A stretch of DNA of 64,000 bases from Wyeomyia smithii (GCF_029784165.1 NC_073696.1:45277858-45341857); one strand, 5' to 3'. Positions 22,711 to 36,439 are shown, numbered from the stretch's first letter. Notes: generated by a model not told the origin, from the letters alone. Made by a program: numbers and translations.

Positions 22711-23334
22711 TACATGTTGGCGCAGCACTTTTGTGTCGATCGATTCTAAACTAATTCCTAAATACTATGACCGCTACATCTTGAGAAGTGATGAAATATG
22801 GAAAATCGGCTCTGCAGCACTCTTTTTTTTTGCTTTATGCGCTGGTACCGAGTTCTGCTGGAACGTCCAATTATCATCGCTGAAGTGCTGCTGTGTCCAG
22901 AGAAGTACTATTACTTATAATATGTCACGACGATATACTCTTTTATTTATTTTAACTCCTTGTTCAACGAAAACCATCACCTTACCATTGCGATGGTGCA
23001 AATTTCACCCCAAACCATAACAGACCGTGGGTTTTGGTGGTCAACAACAAGCTAACCAACGTCGTTCAACAAGCTGACCAACTCCTGTCATTCTAATAAT
23101 AATTATGTTTGTTCAACAGTGAACAGCTTTTCGTTTGTGAAAACAAATTTTTTGCATCTATTACGACATTTTTTAAAGCGTACTTTTTTGTTTTCTTCCG
23201 TGAGAGTAATTGGCATTTTCGTAACTTGTAGGCCTTAAATCCAACCACTCGCGGTTGGAAGACATCGCACTTTGATGCCGATGTATTTACGAAAGTAATA
23301 AGGTGGGATCTCGAAGAGGGGAGGGCTCCCTAGA
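22711..23334. other. No supported gene
   Basis: AT-rich sequence with two short CAACAAGCTRACCAAC repeats at about 23045-23085. It leads directly into the LINE fragment downstream; the last part may be LINE sequence too decayed to read. Confidence 0.4.
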
Positions 23335-24405
23335 GTGCGGACCAACTTATCGCTACACTATCGCGGGCGTGCGACGCCGCCATGCCTAGGTCTTGTCAGC
23401 CTAGACGTGAGAAACGCATTCAATAGCGCCAGCCGGAACTCTATATCCTACGCGCTACGGAGTCTCGAAGTGCCGGGGCCACTGTACAAGATTCTGGAAA
23501 GCTACTTTCAGAATCGAGTGCTGTTCTACAACACACATGAGGGTCAATGCGCTCCAATTAACGCAGGGGTACCGCAAGGTTCCATCCTGGGTCCGGTACT
23601 GTGGAATGTCATGTCAGGTGTGCTAAAGCTGAAGTTCTCACCGGTAGGGGTGATTGTGGGCTTCGCGGACGATATAACTCTAGAGGTCTACGGCGAGTCT
23701 GTCAGCAAAGTCAAGTTATAAGCCGCGCTATCCATACGCGTAGTTGAGGATTGGATGCACTTCAGGAAACTTGAGTTAGCGCATCACAAGACAGAGGTCA
23801 TTGGGTGAACTACCGCAAATCGAAACAAAAGGCGACGATTAGTGCCGGTGGATGCACTATCATCTCAAAGCGATCCTTGAAGCTCTTGGGGGTGATGGTC
23901 GACGACAAGCTCAGGTTTAGGAGCCACGTCGAATACGCCTGCAAGAAAACTTCCACGACTATAGCGGCATTATCGCGCACGATGTCGAATAGCTCGGCGT
24001 AAGCTGCTAGCTAGCGTGGCAACGTCCATAATCAGGTATGGCGGACCCGAAAGCGTTGGGTATTTCCAGTAACGGGAAAGCAACAACCAGCCCATGAGCC
24101 TGAGGGTCGCATGCGCGTATCGAACCGTGTCATACGAGGCAATATGCGTCGACGTGCATGATGCCTATAAGCATCATTGTCAAAGAGGATGCAGAGTGCT
24201 TTGACCAACGTAACACGAGAGGTATACGAACCACCAAAAGGTCAACTTCGATGGCCAGGTGGCAGCGGGAATGGTCCAATTCTACAAAAGGTAGATGGAC
24301 GCACCGATTCACCCCGAAGATAGCCGGATGGATCGAGAGGCATCAATCGACCGAACAGCCATCTAGTTCAATACCAGTGAAGGCTAACCTTGCCTTCACG
24401 TAAGC
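23335..24405 (+). mobile_element. R1-like LINE reverse transcriptase fragment
   Basis: Frame-broken but readable RT. VSLDVRNAFNSASRNSISYA (motif A) lies near 23398-23457, INAGVPQGSILGPVLWNVM (motif B) at 23559-23615, and VGFADDITLEVYGESV (motif C) at 23655-23702. Then follow AHHKTEVIG (about 23780), SKRSLKLLGVMVDDKL (23865-23912), ACKKTSTTIAALSRTMSNSSA and, in another frame, ARWQREWSNSTKGRWTHRF near 24252-24308. The order and motifs match the R1 clade of mosquito LINEs as recalled. Stops and frameshifts near 23720, 23805 and 24003 show it is dead. Endonuclease and ORF1 are missing. Confidence 0.85.
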
Positions 24406-24644
24406 AGCAAAGTCAATACATGAACAAGCGGTGCATTATCATCTACTCTCCTTTTTGGCGATTTTTCGGGTTGCAGAAGTATTGACAATGCGTTTTCTTC
24501 CTCCTTCTGGACGATCAGTCTCATTATCAAGCTCTTTAGTACACACACAACAATTACAAATCAAGAACGTTTGACATTTGCACAGGAGAGCATGAAAGTT
24601 TGTATACATTTATTTATGTTGCACCTGTAGAAAGCAATTCGTAG

Positions 24645-24780
24645 TTATAAATGATTCTGGTAATAATCGCCTAAATACGACCGTCGGAGTTCCTAAAGGC
24701 AGTAACTTGGGACCTCTACTTTTTTATTTATGTCAATGACCTGCCAAAAATTGGACTGCATGGTCACCAATCACATGCTC
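24645..24780 (+). mobile_element. Small RT fragment, CR1/Jockey-like
   Basis: Two adjacent frames give TTVGVPKGSNLGPLLF (24678-24725) and then YVNDLPKIGLHGH (24735-24773). This is RT motif B followed by the stretch before motif C. A 1-base shift separates them. It is too short for a firm clade; the GSNLGPLLF form is common in CR1/Jockey-type LINEs. Confidence 0.7.
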
Positions 24781-24794
24781 TTTTGGAAGTCGCC

Positions 24795-25165
24795 TGAACA
24801 TGGTTTGGCACCCCTTTCCACCTTCTAAGGGAGCGAGGGGTGTCATCATTAAAACATTTCTTGTACTCTTATATGACAAATTTGGCTTCATTTGCTTGAA
24901 TAGTGTGAGAATTATGCAGAAATTTTTAATTCAGTTGTATGGCAGCCTTTCTCCAAAGAGGATGTAGTGTGTGGTGTGGACAACCATAGAAACATTTCTT
25001 GCTCCCAAAAACATTTACATGCCAAAATTGATGCCATTTGCTTGATTAGTCCATGAGTTAAGCTGAAATTTGTGTACCATTTGTAAAGAAACCCACCCTT
25101 TCAGTAGGATACCGATCGGTTCAGTAATTTCCTAGTCTTCAGATTCAGATTTCAGATTCAGATCA
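24795..25165. repeat. Dispersed repeat with two diverged half units
   Basis: AAAACATTTCTTGTACTC...AAATTTGGCTTCATTTGCTTGA near 24853-24900 recurs as AAACATTTCTTGCTCCC...AAAATTGATGCCATTTGCTTGA near 24988-25045, about 135 bp apart. It is followed by an imperfect TTTCAGATTCAGATCAGG microsatellite at 25140-25168. It is probably decayed 3' sequence of a LINE; non-coding. Confidence 0.55.
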
Positions 25166-25169
25166 GGTT

Positions 25170-28100
25170 TACAGAGAGACAGACAAAGCTCTGTTTTTAT
25201 ATGCTTCCTGTTGTCCAGTTACGATATTTGTTTGCAATAAAAAATGAAAGTCTAATCGGTATTAGTCATTGTTCATGACAAACCTGTATTTTCCCTTAAA
25301 ACACACCAGCAAGGCTAATTGATCAAGATCTCAATTTGTTCCTCTGCGAAGGCAATTCCGTTTTGTACATATTCCTCAAATTAGAATACCGGGAAGACGA
25401 TTATTGATTGGTCTTTCGACTCGCCATCAGTCAATTTGCGTGACGATCCCAATTGAAGCTGAGGCTGCTAAGCTGGTGAGCCGAGCGAGTGTCACCCCTG
25501 CCTGCCAGTCTACCAGTACGAGAGATGCTGGCGAGAGCTGATGACGAATGCTGTAGGCGCCGATACTGTGTTTGCTGATTGCAGCTCAATTATAATATTT
25601 TGACATGATCGGATTAACGAAGCGCATTTGAATCGATGGGGGACAACTTGATGAATTGCTTGTTTGATTTGAGCGCGCGACGGGATATGCTGGCAGAGTG
25701 CATTCGAAAGGGATCCAATTGCTTTGGTTTAGTTGGAATGGAATATATGTATTTATTTTGTTCATGTTTGCGTATGTAAAACAGCTATGAATTCAATTTC
25801 TAGTACCTAGTTAATACAAAATACAAAAAGACGCTTTTCGCGCCCAGTTAATCGAAACATTCGACCGAAAATAACGCATTCCAAAATGTGTTGGTAATGC
25901 GCGGGGTTAACCGGGGATCACGCTCAATGCGGTGCATAGATTAGCATCAGTAAACCCGCATATGCAGGTATTCTGTATCAGTGGTCACCGTTTCGCGTTC
26001 ACCCTGAGACCTCAGGCTGCTGCGTCGACCAAACGGGGTAGTGACGTTCTGTTTCGTTCTGCTAGGCCTCCACCCGTGGTTAACGAAGCGAGCCTTAAAT
26101 AGGCATATTCGATCATTAATATACTTTTCGGTAACTTTGTTGCAAATGGATTGGCTCGACAACTTACACTTCTGTGTAAGTCGCATCGAGAGTCCCCGGA
26201 GAAGAATGCATCATGCAAATCGTTGGCATAATTCGATCCCTTTCTTCCTCTCCTTCACCGTGCTGAAGCCGATGTCCTTTCCTCACGTGGGTAGATAAAG
26301 CTGGGTATAAGAATAATATCCAACTAGGTTTATATTGTTTTGAAAGATAGCACTAATGATGGGTGCCAACCAAAATAGCATTCAGTGGCTTTGAGGTTTA
26401 CGAAAGAGAAAATTCCTTCGAGAATTGTGCAATAGAATGCAGTGGTAATGACACCTTTAGTTCATAGGAACATCTGTGTGCCAGATCAAAAATGGTTGAT
26501 TAAAATGGTTGTTCACGCCGTAATTGAGCCAGATGTGTAAGACACATATTAAATTTTATCCGTAACGTTGCATGCAAACCGTTCAAATTAACTTGCTTTT
26601 GAAAAAGCAAAATCTCACGAAACAGAATTATTTTTCAACCATTAAAATAGTAGTTTTATTTAGAATTTCTTATTTCCAAACACTGCCTGCTCTGCTCGTT
26701 TCCTATTTTTAGTATTACGTCAATCTCGGTCATTTCCATCGAAATCGCATGACCTATACCGGGGATGCGAAGGCAACTCTAGCCCCTGTCAAACCAATTT
26801 ACGGAAGATATCTGGCCCAGTAGCGAAGGGGGAACGGTACTGGGCTGTCGATATCGCAGTTTATCTCGTTGCGTTTCTGCTGCTTGCTGTGAGTTGTCGT
26901 GAGCTTGTTGGCCAGATGGACGATGGGTGATAAGGAAAATCACCCCGGTTGGAATCGTTCGTGTGCAGGCAGCCACGGTGAACTGGCGGAGCTTACTATC
27001 GTGTTCAACAACTTTGAGTGATGATTGCCTATATGAGAGCAAAAGGAGATAATTAGAATAATGATAAATGAGAGGAGATTTACTATGCAGTTTGCTGTGA
27101 GCTTCAGCTGGAAAAACGGAAGGGTGGAAGCATACCAATCACTGCGATTGGAGGTTGATATCGGCGGGAACTGAGCATGATGTTTGTGCGTGATTTCGGA
27201 TAATAATCAGTCTTTCTGCTGGAATTGCCTATTCGCTGGGGCTCGAGTTGATGTCATAATTTGAAAAATATGAAAGCCGATTAAAAATCGTTATGCAGTA
27301 ACTGTTAGGCGCACACTGAAAAGCATAACAATTTAACCTTCCTGACTGTTTGATTTTCCAAACCATCAACAACGAGAAGAAATAGATCAATCTTGCCATG
27401 ACTCATAATAGCGATGATAATCTCTACTTAATGGATTCAATTACGATGAAATTAGATATCTCTCTCTCTCTTATACTTTGTATGAGAAAGGGGAAGAAAA
27501 ATCCAAGGCACTCCTGTTGATGATTACAACAACGATAAGAGCGATAGTTAAGACGGTGTTGACGATGCTGTCGATTATTGCAGTCAAGAAATACCATTAC
27601 TTTGCAATGTCAGCGAACAAATTGGAATCGGTTAACATATCCTGCCTCGGTGGCGGTGTCCAGTTGGGTTGCAAATAAATATCTGCTCACTGGATTTCGA
27701 TACGCGATCCGGTTTTCGCGCATTTAACAACAAGTGCGGTAACAAGCAATTACAGCTGTTAGCGCGGCTATAAATTATAGGACAAACTGGGCTCCTATTT
27801 GCTGTGCGATTGTGTCCTTGCTGGTTAGCGATCGAGTTAATCAAAGTTTGCGCATTTTCACACACGGTTCCAGCAGCGTAAAGTGAAATGATTTACAAAT
27901 GCTTATGACAGGGAACCATGCTTTTCGTGATCGACTGGTTCGGTGAAACGAAGCGAACAAAGTGATTACACGTAGCTGGGTACCGCAGCGCACGCTTCGA
28001 GAGCCGCTGGCTGGACTGATTTTGGTTGCCTGATCTTTGTGACCACCAACCGGGGCATCGCGCCGATTGGTTTCGCCGCAGGATCATTGGCAGTTGGCGT

Positions 28101-29400
28101 CGCAGTTGCTCTGAACCCTTCGGTAATTAAGGTTGTTATTCGCGAGTAGCCGCGTTCAAGTGCCGCGGCTCCTGCGAATGGTTTTCTGCCCCTGGGCAAC
28201 TGGATGGCTTAAAATTAATGGCTTCGCGCTAAGTGGCAGCTAATTTATTGCGGTTTGCCGGCACTGACCCACTTCAGGTGATAAATGGAGTTTTTGTCGG
28301 TCAAGATTTGTCGTGATAATGCGCAAGTACGGTTTGGAATTGTTTTTGGGTCTTACGGTTGTGCGAAAGTATCACTATGGGTTTACAGGGAAAGGATTTC
28401 GAGCTAACACGATTTAATGATGGGTTTGTGAACATTACTAAACTACGTAAATGCTTTATAAAACGAAAAGTAGCTCCAAAACGGTCTTTTCGGATCTTCT
28501 TCTTATTAGAATTCTGGATAGACAATTCTTTTGCCTAAAACTCTGCTGAACAAATCAAAACAAGCACTCTTAATAGGCTGACTAGGCGTCTCGTTTTTTA
28601 TCATTTTGTACCGGTTTTTGGATACTTCTTTAAAATATTTCGAAGCTTTGCATTAAAAATTGTTAAATTGGGAAATAAGTGTTCAAGCTGCAACCAATTT
28701 GTTAATATTACTGAGTAAATTTTATTCCTTCCTGGCAGTACCGCGCCACAGGAAAGGACCTTTTCAATCGCGAACGGTAAGTGGCCTGCAAAACTACAAA
28801 TTACACGACTTTATCGTCAAAAAACATACTTTACTACATCGTTACGGTGCTTATCACTCCAGGCACCCCTATGGATTTATAAAAAAAGCTTTTTTTACAG
28901 AATAAATATGCATTTCTTTTTATGGAATAGATATGTATCTAAGAAATCAGGAACGAGAGCAGTGAAACCTAGCAGTGAAAAAACGCATCTAAACTCAAAA
29001 TTCGATTACACTTATACCATTTTCAGCTCTGGTGTTGGTGGCAGCCCAATGGAATCTATACAGGAAGATGGTTCGAAGCAATAGAGTTTAAATACATACG
29101 GAGAATGATTTGAATTTTGGGTTTGAAGCAGAGTTTGTTAGCAGTGATGACGTAGAACATAGAAAATATTGTGGAAAAATAATGTTCAGTAGGTTTTGTC
29201 AATGTTTTCCACAAATTGTGGAAAATTTTTGGTTGAAAATGCCGTGCTCTTCCATGAAGTAATGCGGAGCACCATTTCAAATGCCATTCGCTCGTTGACG
29301 GAGATCTACCTCACAACTCAAAAGCATGTTTTTTTTCCCTTTTTCCGCTACTTATACAGACAAATGTCTTTTTCTTCCTCACCTGTATTTAACTCATTGG
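25170..29400. other. No supported gene; single-copy-looking non-coding DNA
   Basis: Base composition is more balanced than in repeat regions (for example 25440-25560, 26000-26290, 27640-28200). No open frame here shows a recognisable domain, and both-strand overlapping frames argue against coding. A CT microsatellite lies at 27461-27472. Intronic or intergenic DNA of the gene at 60 kb or of another gene is likely. Confidence 0.4.
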
Positions 29401-29403
29401 GTT

Positions 29404-29470
29404 TAAAGGACTTTATATGTTGACATTGATGACGATTTATATGTTAACTTCGATTTATATGTTAACTTCG
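29404..29470. repeat. Short tandem repeat
   Basis: GATTTATATGTTAACTTC occurs twice in tandem (about 29431-29470), preceded by a diverged copy (CTTTATATGTTGACATTGAT). The unit is about 20 bp. It abuts the GCAGATTTTT repeat. Confidence 0.7.
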
Positions 29471-29665
29471 AAACAGGGATACCAGATGTACAGTTTTGTC
29501 TGCAACACGCAGGTTTTCTTCAGATTCCATTTGCAGATTTTTATTGATTCGCTGATATTTGCAGGTTTTTCACAGTTTCTGCAGATTTTTGTCAGAGTCT
29601 CTTTATATTTTTTCAGACTTTCTCAAAATGAGTACAGATTTTTGTAGACTTTTGCCTGCGCCAGG
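29471..29665 (+). repeat. GGGATACCAG...GCAGATTTTT dispersed repeat
   Basis: It begins ACAGGGATACCAGATGTACA and continues with imperfect iterations of TGCAGATTTTT. The same sequence in reverse complement occurs at 46223-46275 and 40245-40310, where it forms the target into which the I/Loner-type LINE inserted. Frames crossing it encode simple Phe/Ser-rich sequence and are not taken as genes. Confidence 0.75.
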
Positions 29666-29784
29666 ACATTTTTTCAATCGCGGATATATCATATTTCAAG
29701 CTGATTTTTTTGGTTTTTCGAGCAGTTGCGGACATTTTGCGAAAACATCTGGTATCTCTGCTCTGGAAACAATATTTCAACAGC

Positions 29785-29995
29785 TTCAAAGCAAAGCCTT
29801 GGTGCTACATTCCGATTCGGAACTTGACCTTCTGTTTACTATACACAGACTTCGCAGCCAACCGATAAGTGTACAGGACAATTGCGGGGCTAGCGCTACG
29901 ATCCTACTGACACTAACAGTCTCTCCCGAGTCAAGACTCGAACCTACGACGACTGGCTTGTTAGGCCAGCATCGTTCCTCGAGACCAGCTGAGGA
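29785..29995 (-). mobile_element. tRNA-derived SINE, family 1
   Basis: Minus-strand copy: head GACCAGCTGAGG side at 29995, box-B-like GGTTCGAGTCTTG near 29930-29943, and 3' end GCACCAAGGCTTTGC at 29785-29800. It is flanked by the 8-bp direct repeat TCAACAGC (29777-29784, 29996-30003). It inserted just downstream of the GCAGATTTTT repeat. Confidence 0.85.
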
Positions 29996-30003
29996 TCAAC
30001 AGC

Positions 30004-31540
30004 ATCATTGAACCCTTTTCCAAGACTGTACATTTTGATTTTAAAACTAGACAAAAATATTGCTGAATTTTCGAAGAATCTTCCTGATTGTGGTTCTGTC
30101 TAGGTTTAATTTTGATAAATTTAGGATCACCCTTTGGTTGGTCATTGAAAAAGAAAAAATGGACATTATTTTGTATGTTTAAACTATTGGCTGCGTCGTG
30201 TTCGAACATTGTTATAACCTAAATTATACTATTTCATACAACGTTCAAAAATATCATGTGTACTGTAAAATCAATATAGAATGGAACACCAATAAACGGA
30301 TGCGAAACTATGGGTACTGCTTTACTAAAGCTTTTTGTTTGAAGATGCATGTCTGTTCTGTAATCCTTTTCAAAAGTTGGATCTTTTTTTCATAATAATT
30401 AGGCCTACACACCCACAAAGTTTAAATGGATTCTGAGAGGGTGGCAGTCCCTTAGTCAAGTTGACACGAAATCCTTCTATAGAAATACTATTTCAAATTT
30501 TTACCTGTTCTCACCTTGGAGAGAAAATCGGATACAACGCTGTCGGAGTGTCAAAGAGAACCAGAATGAGCTGTAATCGACTTTAAATTTGAACCAGGTG
30601 ACCATTCTTTAAGTCAAAAGTGTTATCACAACTGAAGAGCAGTGCGCAGTGGAAAGATATTCAAAGCTAAACAAATATTTAGGTTTGTTCGTGACTACGA
30701 AGCTCAAAGTGATTTCGAAGGCTTTTCAATGGCATATAGATTGTCAAAATGTGCGTGGTGACAAAAGCAAAAATATTTTCTCCTTTTATTCTCCTATGCA
30801 AAAGTAGAAATAAATATCACCAACTTTGTAGTCTCGGATTTTTAGATATAATGAACCTCATAATGAAATTGTGTGCATCGACTATCAATATTACGCTTTT
30901 GGATTTACGGCTCGGGCGACCTCATTCCAAATTGAAAGCATCTCATAACTAGCTTTCGTTAATCTAACATAATTAAATTTTTCTTAACCGTGGACTTACG
31001 CGGAAAATACTCATTATGATAAAACCCATGCATGTAAGGAAATTAAAAATATTTTCTTAAACATAGGGGAACTGCTCCATTATTAATCTCAGCCCATATA
31101 TTAATCTCATACAACATGAAAACACAATGGAAAACAGAAAAAAACGCATATTTTCTAACTAAACCAATCTGCTAATTCATGGAATGGATTCTTCTTAGTT
31201 CACTTTAGATTTCTATAGTCGGGCATCTGCACTCGAAAACCCATTTAATTCAATAACCTACCTCAAAAAAACAAAACACGCGTATTGTTCTATACAGCTA
31301 CAACGGAACTCGTTAAGCAGCCAACCTAACCAAAGTAGCGGACCACTTTTTATTTTAATCAATCAACAAAATCACTCACTACACTAAGTATACCTCAATC
31401 TTTGAAATGTTTACCTCAAATTTCCAAAAACAAGCTTGAATTAGCGGAAATATATGAGATAAATTTCTACAATTCTTAAATTTCAACTAGGGAAAAATTT
31501 CTAGAAATTTTTATACAATTTTAAATTGTAAACAAACTGC
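30004..31540. other. No supported gene
   Basis: AT-rich DNA with no recognised element. Open frames at 30198-30395 and 30749-30952 lack domains and splice context. Confidence 0.45.
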
Positions 31541-31544
31541 ACGC

Positions 31545-32440
31545 ACACGAAAGTATACAACCGATCTGGCTTTGTAAACGATTTGTTGTTGTTGCTGTTG
31601 GTTTACTCGCTGTAGTGCGCACGCCTTGTTTATTAAAAATTTAACTCTCAGTAGCTCTGCATAAGAGCGCTAGCATGTAGTAATTAAGTCTTCATTGTAT
31701 AACCGATAACTGCAACGAAAGGACGGTTGACTCTTACTGGAAACTGGAAGCTGGCACGACCCACGCCGGCAGAGCAACAACCGATTCTAGCGCAGCAAGG
31801 TAGAGCAGAGGACTCATTCGATCACAGCGTTACACAGCAGACGAATCAGATTGTAAGAAATCATTGTAAGGAAGGAGGTGTCACAGTCGTTATTGTTGGA
31901 GGCTGAGTTCATCTCTGCATCTCCACGACTGCGACGGAGAGGTAGGGTTTAGTCACCGTGGTAAGTGAAGTGAATGAAGCCTACTTAGATTTGCAACACG
32001 CCTATATAAAAGCAACGAGTGAGCAATCTCTGGCTAAACGGTCAGACCGAGACCGAGTTTATTTTTAAATCTCTACGACTGCGGTGAAAAGAGAGGGTAA
32101 TTGACAAAATTAAACGATGTTGCGTGCGAAGCTAGCGCATTACAAAAACGAACGAATGATTCAAACCGCGATCCTCTGCGAATGATGCGCGCAAAAATCA
32201 TCTATCACCCGTAGCATCTAAGTATCTATATGAATTTCTATTAGCAATCCTAAACACATTCAAAAAAGCAAACGCACTTAAGTAAACGCGGTTCTTTGAA
32301 AGGTATACATCGCGTATTCATTAGATTATTCATGATATTTATTGAACGAACGAAACCTATCGCGGTTTGCAACGTGTTTAGACAGAACCAACGAATGAGC
32401 AGTCTCCGGTTAAACGGTCACCGTGAGACATGAATAAATA
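31545..32440. repeat. Region with spaced direct repeats
   Basis: AACGAGTGAGCAATCTCTGG..TAAACGGTCA near 32013-32047 recurs as AACGAATGAGCAGTCTCCGG..TAAACGGTCA near 32389-32420, 376 bp apart. CATCTCYRCATCTCYACGACTGCG-type sequence recurs at about 31912 and 32068. TTTGTAAACGATTTGTTGTTG at 31572-31592 is shared, inverted, with 53288-53310. It may be a degraded LTR or composite repeat. No coding frame. Confidence 0.5.
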
Positions 32441-35400
32441 TATTGATACACCTCGCATAGTCAATTTGTTCCAATTGAAGTTGCATTTTTACTTAAAAAC
32501 AACAGCGAGAACTTAGTTGGGCACCTAATAAATTAATGTGGGTAGAAAATTGCTTGGCTTTTAGCTTTCGATAGAACATTAAATTCAAATTTTTCAAAAC
32601 TTTGAGACCTCAATTTATTCTTGAAAAAAATTCAATCAACATGTGCTCCGAAAAAAGTTTCTATCAACATAATACGATTCAGATTCGACAGAACATAACT
32701 ATGTTATTTTTTGTTTATGAATATGTTGAATATTCCAGAGTAATTAACACTCGAAAGTTCATCATAACTAAATACTTCTTAAAATAAACCTTCATAAATG
32801 TGTTAGCAAAACTGGTTTAGGAATGATCCTTAAAAAAATAAAAATGAGAAAACTCATACCAATGACTTCCGCTTAGGTTACCAACTCCAATGACTTGAAT
32901 TGAGTTCATCATTTCCATAAACAATTTTCTTATTTCTAGTCTGTAGTAATTATCTGTACCTAACTCAATATTTTCATTACTGCTCTCAGGCTATGCTGAA
33001 CTTTTCCAAGCTCTATTTTAATATAATGTTATTCTCAAACTCCACAATATTTAGCGCATATGTCATCAAAATTACATTACCATTCCGGCAACTGCCTCTC
33101 GTTGGAAAACTCTCCCGTGCATAATACACACCATGTTCATTTGCCGTTTTTCCCACCGTCGTCGCAATCTTATCAAACAGCGCACTGTACCCAGGCTTCC
33201 AGTGTTCAACTGGAAATCTAATCGAGACAATTTATGCGCATTTTAACAAATTGCTGACACTATCTCGTCACCATATCTTAAAGTCATTGAGAATCAGTTA
33301 CAAGATATGCTGTGTACATCCGTCCAATTGTGAAAACGCAAGACCCAAGATGTAAGTTAGACACGGTAGCAACAGCACTACGAAGTTGCTACCACAGGCC
33401 GCATAGACATTAACGCGGCTTGCGTCTTGATTGCTGTAATTAGGTGCGTTTCTCGTTCGTTGAGGTTTTGATTTAAATGCTCACCGTGTGATTAGTTGCG
33501 CTGGATGATATCGTACATAATCTGCTTACGGATGGCATGGATTGACTCGCCCGGTGTGTACGAGATTACGGAGGTGGCATTTAGTGTCAATTACGGGTCG
33601 TCGATTTAGTCCTGCTTAGTAATTTCGATAAGTACTTTTGATGGATAGTTTCATGTAGGTAGAGAGTCTTGTGTTCCGTAAAAACATTTCCTATCTACGA
33701 ATACAATCTACTCAAAAAGCTATCTTTTTGAAAGACAAAAAGATATGTGAAAAGCAGTGCAAAAATAACTAACTCTTCAACTGTTTATTATAACCAGATG
33801 CAAAGTGTTGAAAATTTCGTTTTTTGCTTTCTCCTTGCAACGTTCGGAAAACTAGCGAAGCCAAGATGTTATATAGGGAAAACGGCATACAGGTTGTGAA
33901 TCCTTCGCTGAATGCTCTCGCGCACAAGAATACGCGACAAAACAAGCAAGGAGCCAAAAGAAGTCACTCGAGCGTACAGGCAGCGAGGCAATTAATTGCT
34001 GCGGAAGTTGGCACTTCGAAATGCCATCGTGCTCTCCGTCGCGTCGTCGGCCGTTCGTTCGTTTGGCGTTTCTTCGCTGAATGCGGTGCGGAATAAAGTG
34101 GGTACTTAGCGGCGAATAACTGGGTAAAGAAGGCACTTGTGAGTGACGGTTTTCTTTTGTTTGGTGTGGAAATTGTGAAGGCAGGAATCATGTGCCGGGA
34201 TCGAAAGTATGCAACTTAGTGCGTTGATTGGGGTGTTTGAAGTATGCGTATTGAGAAGAGGTTTTTCATTGCGTCAAATTGCGCGAACGAACAACGGAAT
34301 GGGACTAGTGGCGCGAAAAAATTGTTTATTCAGGATTGGAAACAAGTAACACAATAATAATTTAATCTTATTGATTGTTGTTCTCAAAGATTTCAAACTT
34401 TTATTTAGAGAAAGCTTCATCGCTTTTTAATGATCTTCAGTAACTTTCATTCCTAATATTTTTGTAGCACAATTCATAATCGATATAACAAACACACCCA
34501 ACTACTAAACATCAAGTCACAAGATACATGTTATACCTTGTCGGTATTTAGGAGTACGAATAACTCCTTCAACATAGCATGTAAAATTGATTATCAGCTG
34601 CAGCAATCTACACCTGCAACAGGCTGCATACCTTACATTCATACCCTGATTAAATACGCCAAGCAAATAAACTCGATTCCGCATCCTTTGGAGAACATGT
34701 AATGCATGCCACGTTTGCCACAATTCCCCACATCTCCTTCTCGTACGTACAAATATACGTACATAAATTCCTTCATTATTACTCCCGAAGCCGATTGTCA
34801 CATTTCACGCTTAACATTCTCGAACGTCCGTCGAAATGCCATACGGGTATGCAGTTGTCAGCCTGTCGAAACCACGCTAAATTTCGACGTCTCACTCGAG
34901 CAAGCCAACTGGCGACGGCTTCGACGACGGACGTCAAGATTCGGAAAGGTTCGGTTTTTGACACACTGCGAACTGCAGGCACCCCTGGCAGAAATCTGAT
35001 ACAAAACAAGCCGTTTTCGTCGCGCACCGTGTCACATCAACGCAACGTCACTTTTATAGTGAGGAGTGATTGTAAACGTCGAAAATCCGGGTCAGTGAGT
35101 CAGTTGGTAATGATAGGCTGCTCAGTTTCATCTGCCAGCGGTTTCATTTAATCTTCATGAAAAATTTGACCAATAGCGGGAGTAGAGTGGCATGCAAAAC
35201 CATGATTGAAAGATACGACTTTTCGAAACTTCTCGATGGTAGAAAATTTATTAAGCTTTTCCAATGGTCATGACTATTTGAATCTGAGATTGTTCCACTG
35301 ACTTGAGTCATGTCATAAGAATAAAAATGGTACTGCGTTTATGACAACCTTATCCATAATCCACAATTCGTTATTCATTTTGTACTGCACCAATGCACTT

Positions 35401-36390
35401 CCAAGAATAAGGCGCTAAAAATGCAAATCAGGGAAACCGATTCTTTCATTGCTTTTCTGGCCCTTACAGCGCGCAGGTGATTGACATCGAAATTATAAGC
35501 TTGTCTGTCTGTAGTGTAAATAATAAATTCACGCCATTTATCTGCAATTATGGTATAGCTAACACGCATAACAAACGTTCACTTAGGGGTACAGACTTTC
35601 GGACAGTTTCCTTCTCGTTTGGGCGAGCACAGGTTTGTCCGTGTTGATGTTATGACAAATGGGCCAAGCCCCGAAACCTTTGTGGAGATTTCACTGAACA
35701 ATTCCCTTTGTTGCTAGTCGCTCGGCAACAATAGTCTGATCGTCTGATGCTTAACGCGCGCGCACAATCGCAAGGCCGCGTCAATCGCTCAAATGAGCCA
35801 CCATAATCGTTGATTTAATTGAAAAGATTGGCATTCTTTGAGTGTGCGCGAAATGGCACAAGGGTGCATTTTGGTGCCATTCCGGTTGGAGACCGATTTG
35901 CCAATGTATTGTGCAAAAATAAATAAATAAAATAAAAATAAAAATCATGACTGTCCTCAGCATCCACTTTTGGCGGCACAATGCGTTAAATAATTTTATT
36001 GAGGATACTTTACGTTTACGATCACGAATTTCGGACACAGCAACGAAAAGTTCGGGTCTACGGTTTGCCGCCGTTCAATCGTCGCTGGGCAACGAACCTG
36101 ATGAAGACCCCCGATAAGCTACTTGGCCTTTGAATTATGCAATCTACCGATAATGCCACAAGTGTTAAACGAGTGTTGTTCTTCGCAGTGTTTCAGTATT
36201 AACCGAAAAAAAAAACACGAAATATTTCAATCTAAAATATTGGTTTCGTTGCGCATGAGACAGCGTACAAACAGCGAGATGCCCCTTGAATTGACTTTTG
36301 GTAATTTTTTCGACTTAAATCGGTGATCGATAATTGTTATGGCGCGACACGAGTTACAGGCAAACATTCAGCTTGAAGAAAAAAGCAAGA
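32441..36390. other. No supported gene; GC-richer block at 33.8-35.2 kb
   Basis: Mostly AT-rich. Between 33850 and 35150 overlapping open frames occur on both strands (up to 149 codons at 34702-35151), but no domain, splice pair or codon bias favours one. It may be non-coding exon or regulatory sequence; that is a guess. A TTTATT/AAATA-rich run lies at 35920-35945. Confidence 0.4.
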
Positions 36391-36439
36391 GAGTGGTTTC
36401 CAAGACACGACCGCAATACGTTTAAAACAAAATGGTTCC

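Noticed and set aside
4064..30003. SINE heads as functional tRNA genes
   Set aside because: Only box-like motifs and part of the tRNA fold are present, and each is joined to a conserved SINE body and tail with target duplications.
29559..30011. 150-aa frame
   Set aside because: It runs through the GCAGATTTTT repeat and an antisense SINE; not a gene.
34702..35151. 149-aa plus-strand frame
   Set aside because: Overlapping frames on both strands, no recognised domain and no codon-use contrast; left as unassigned DNA.
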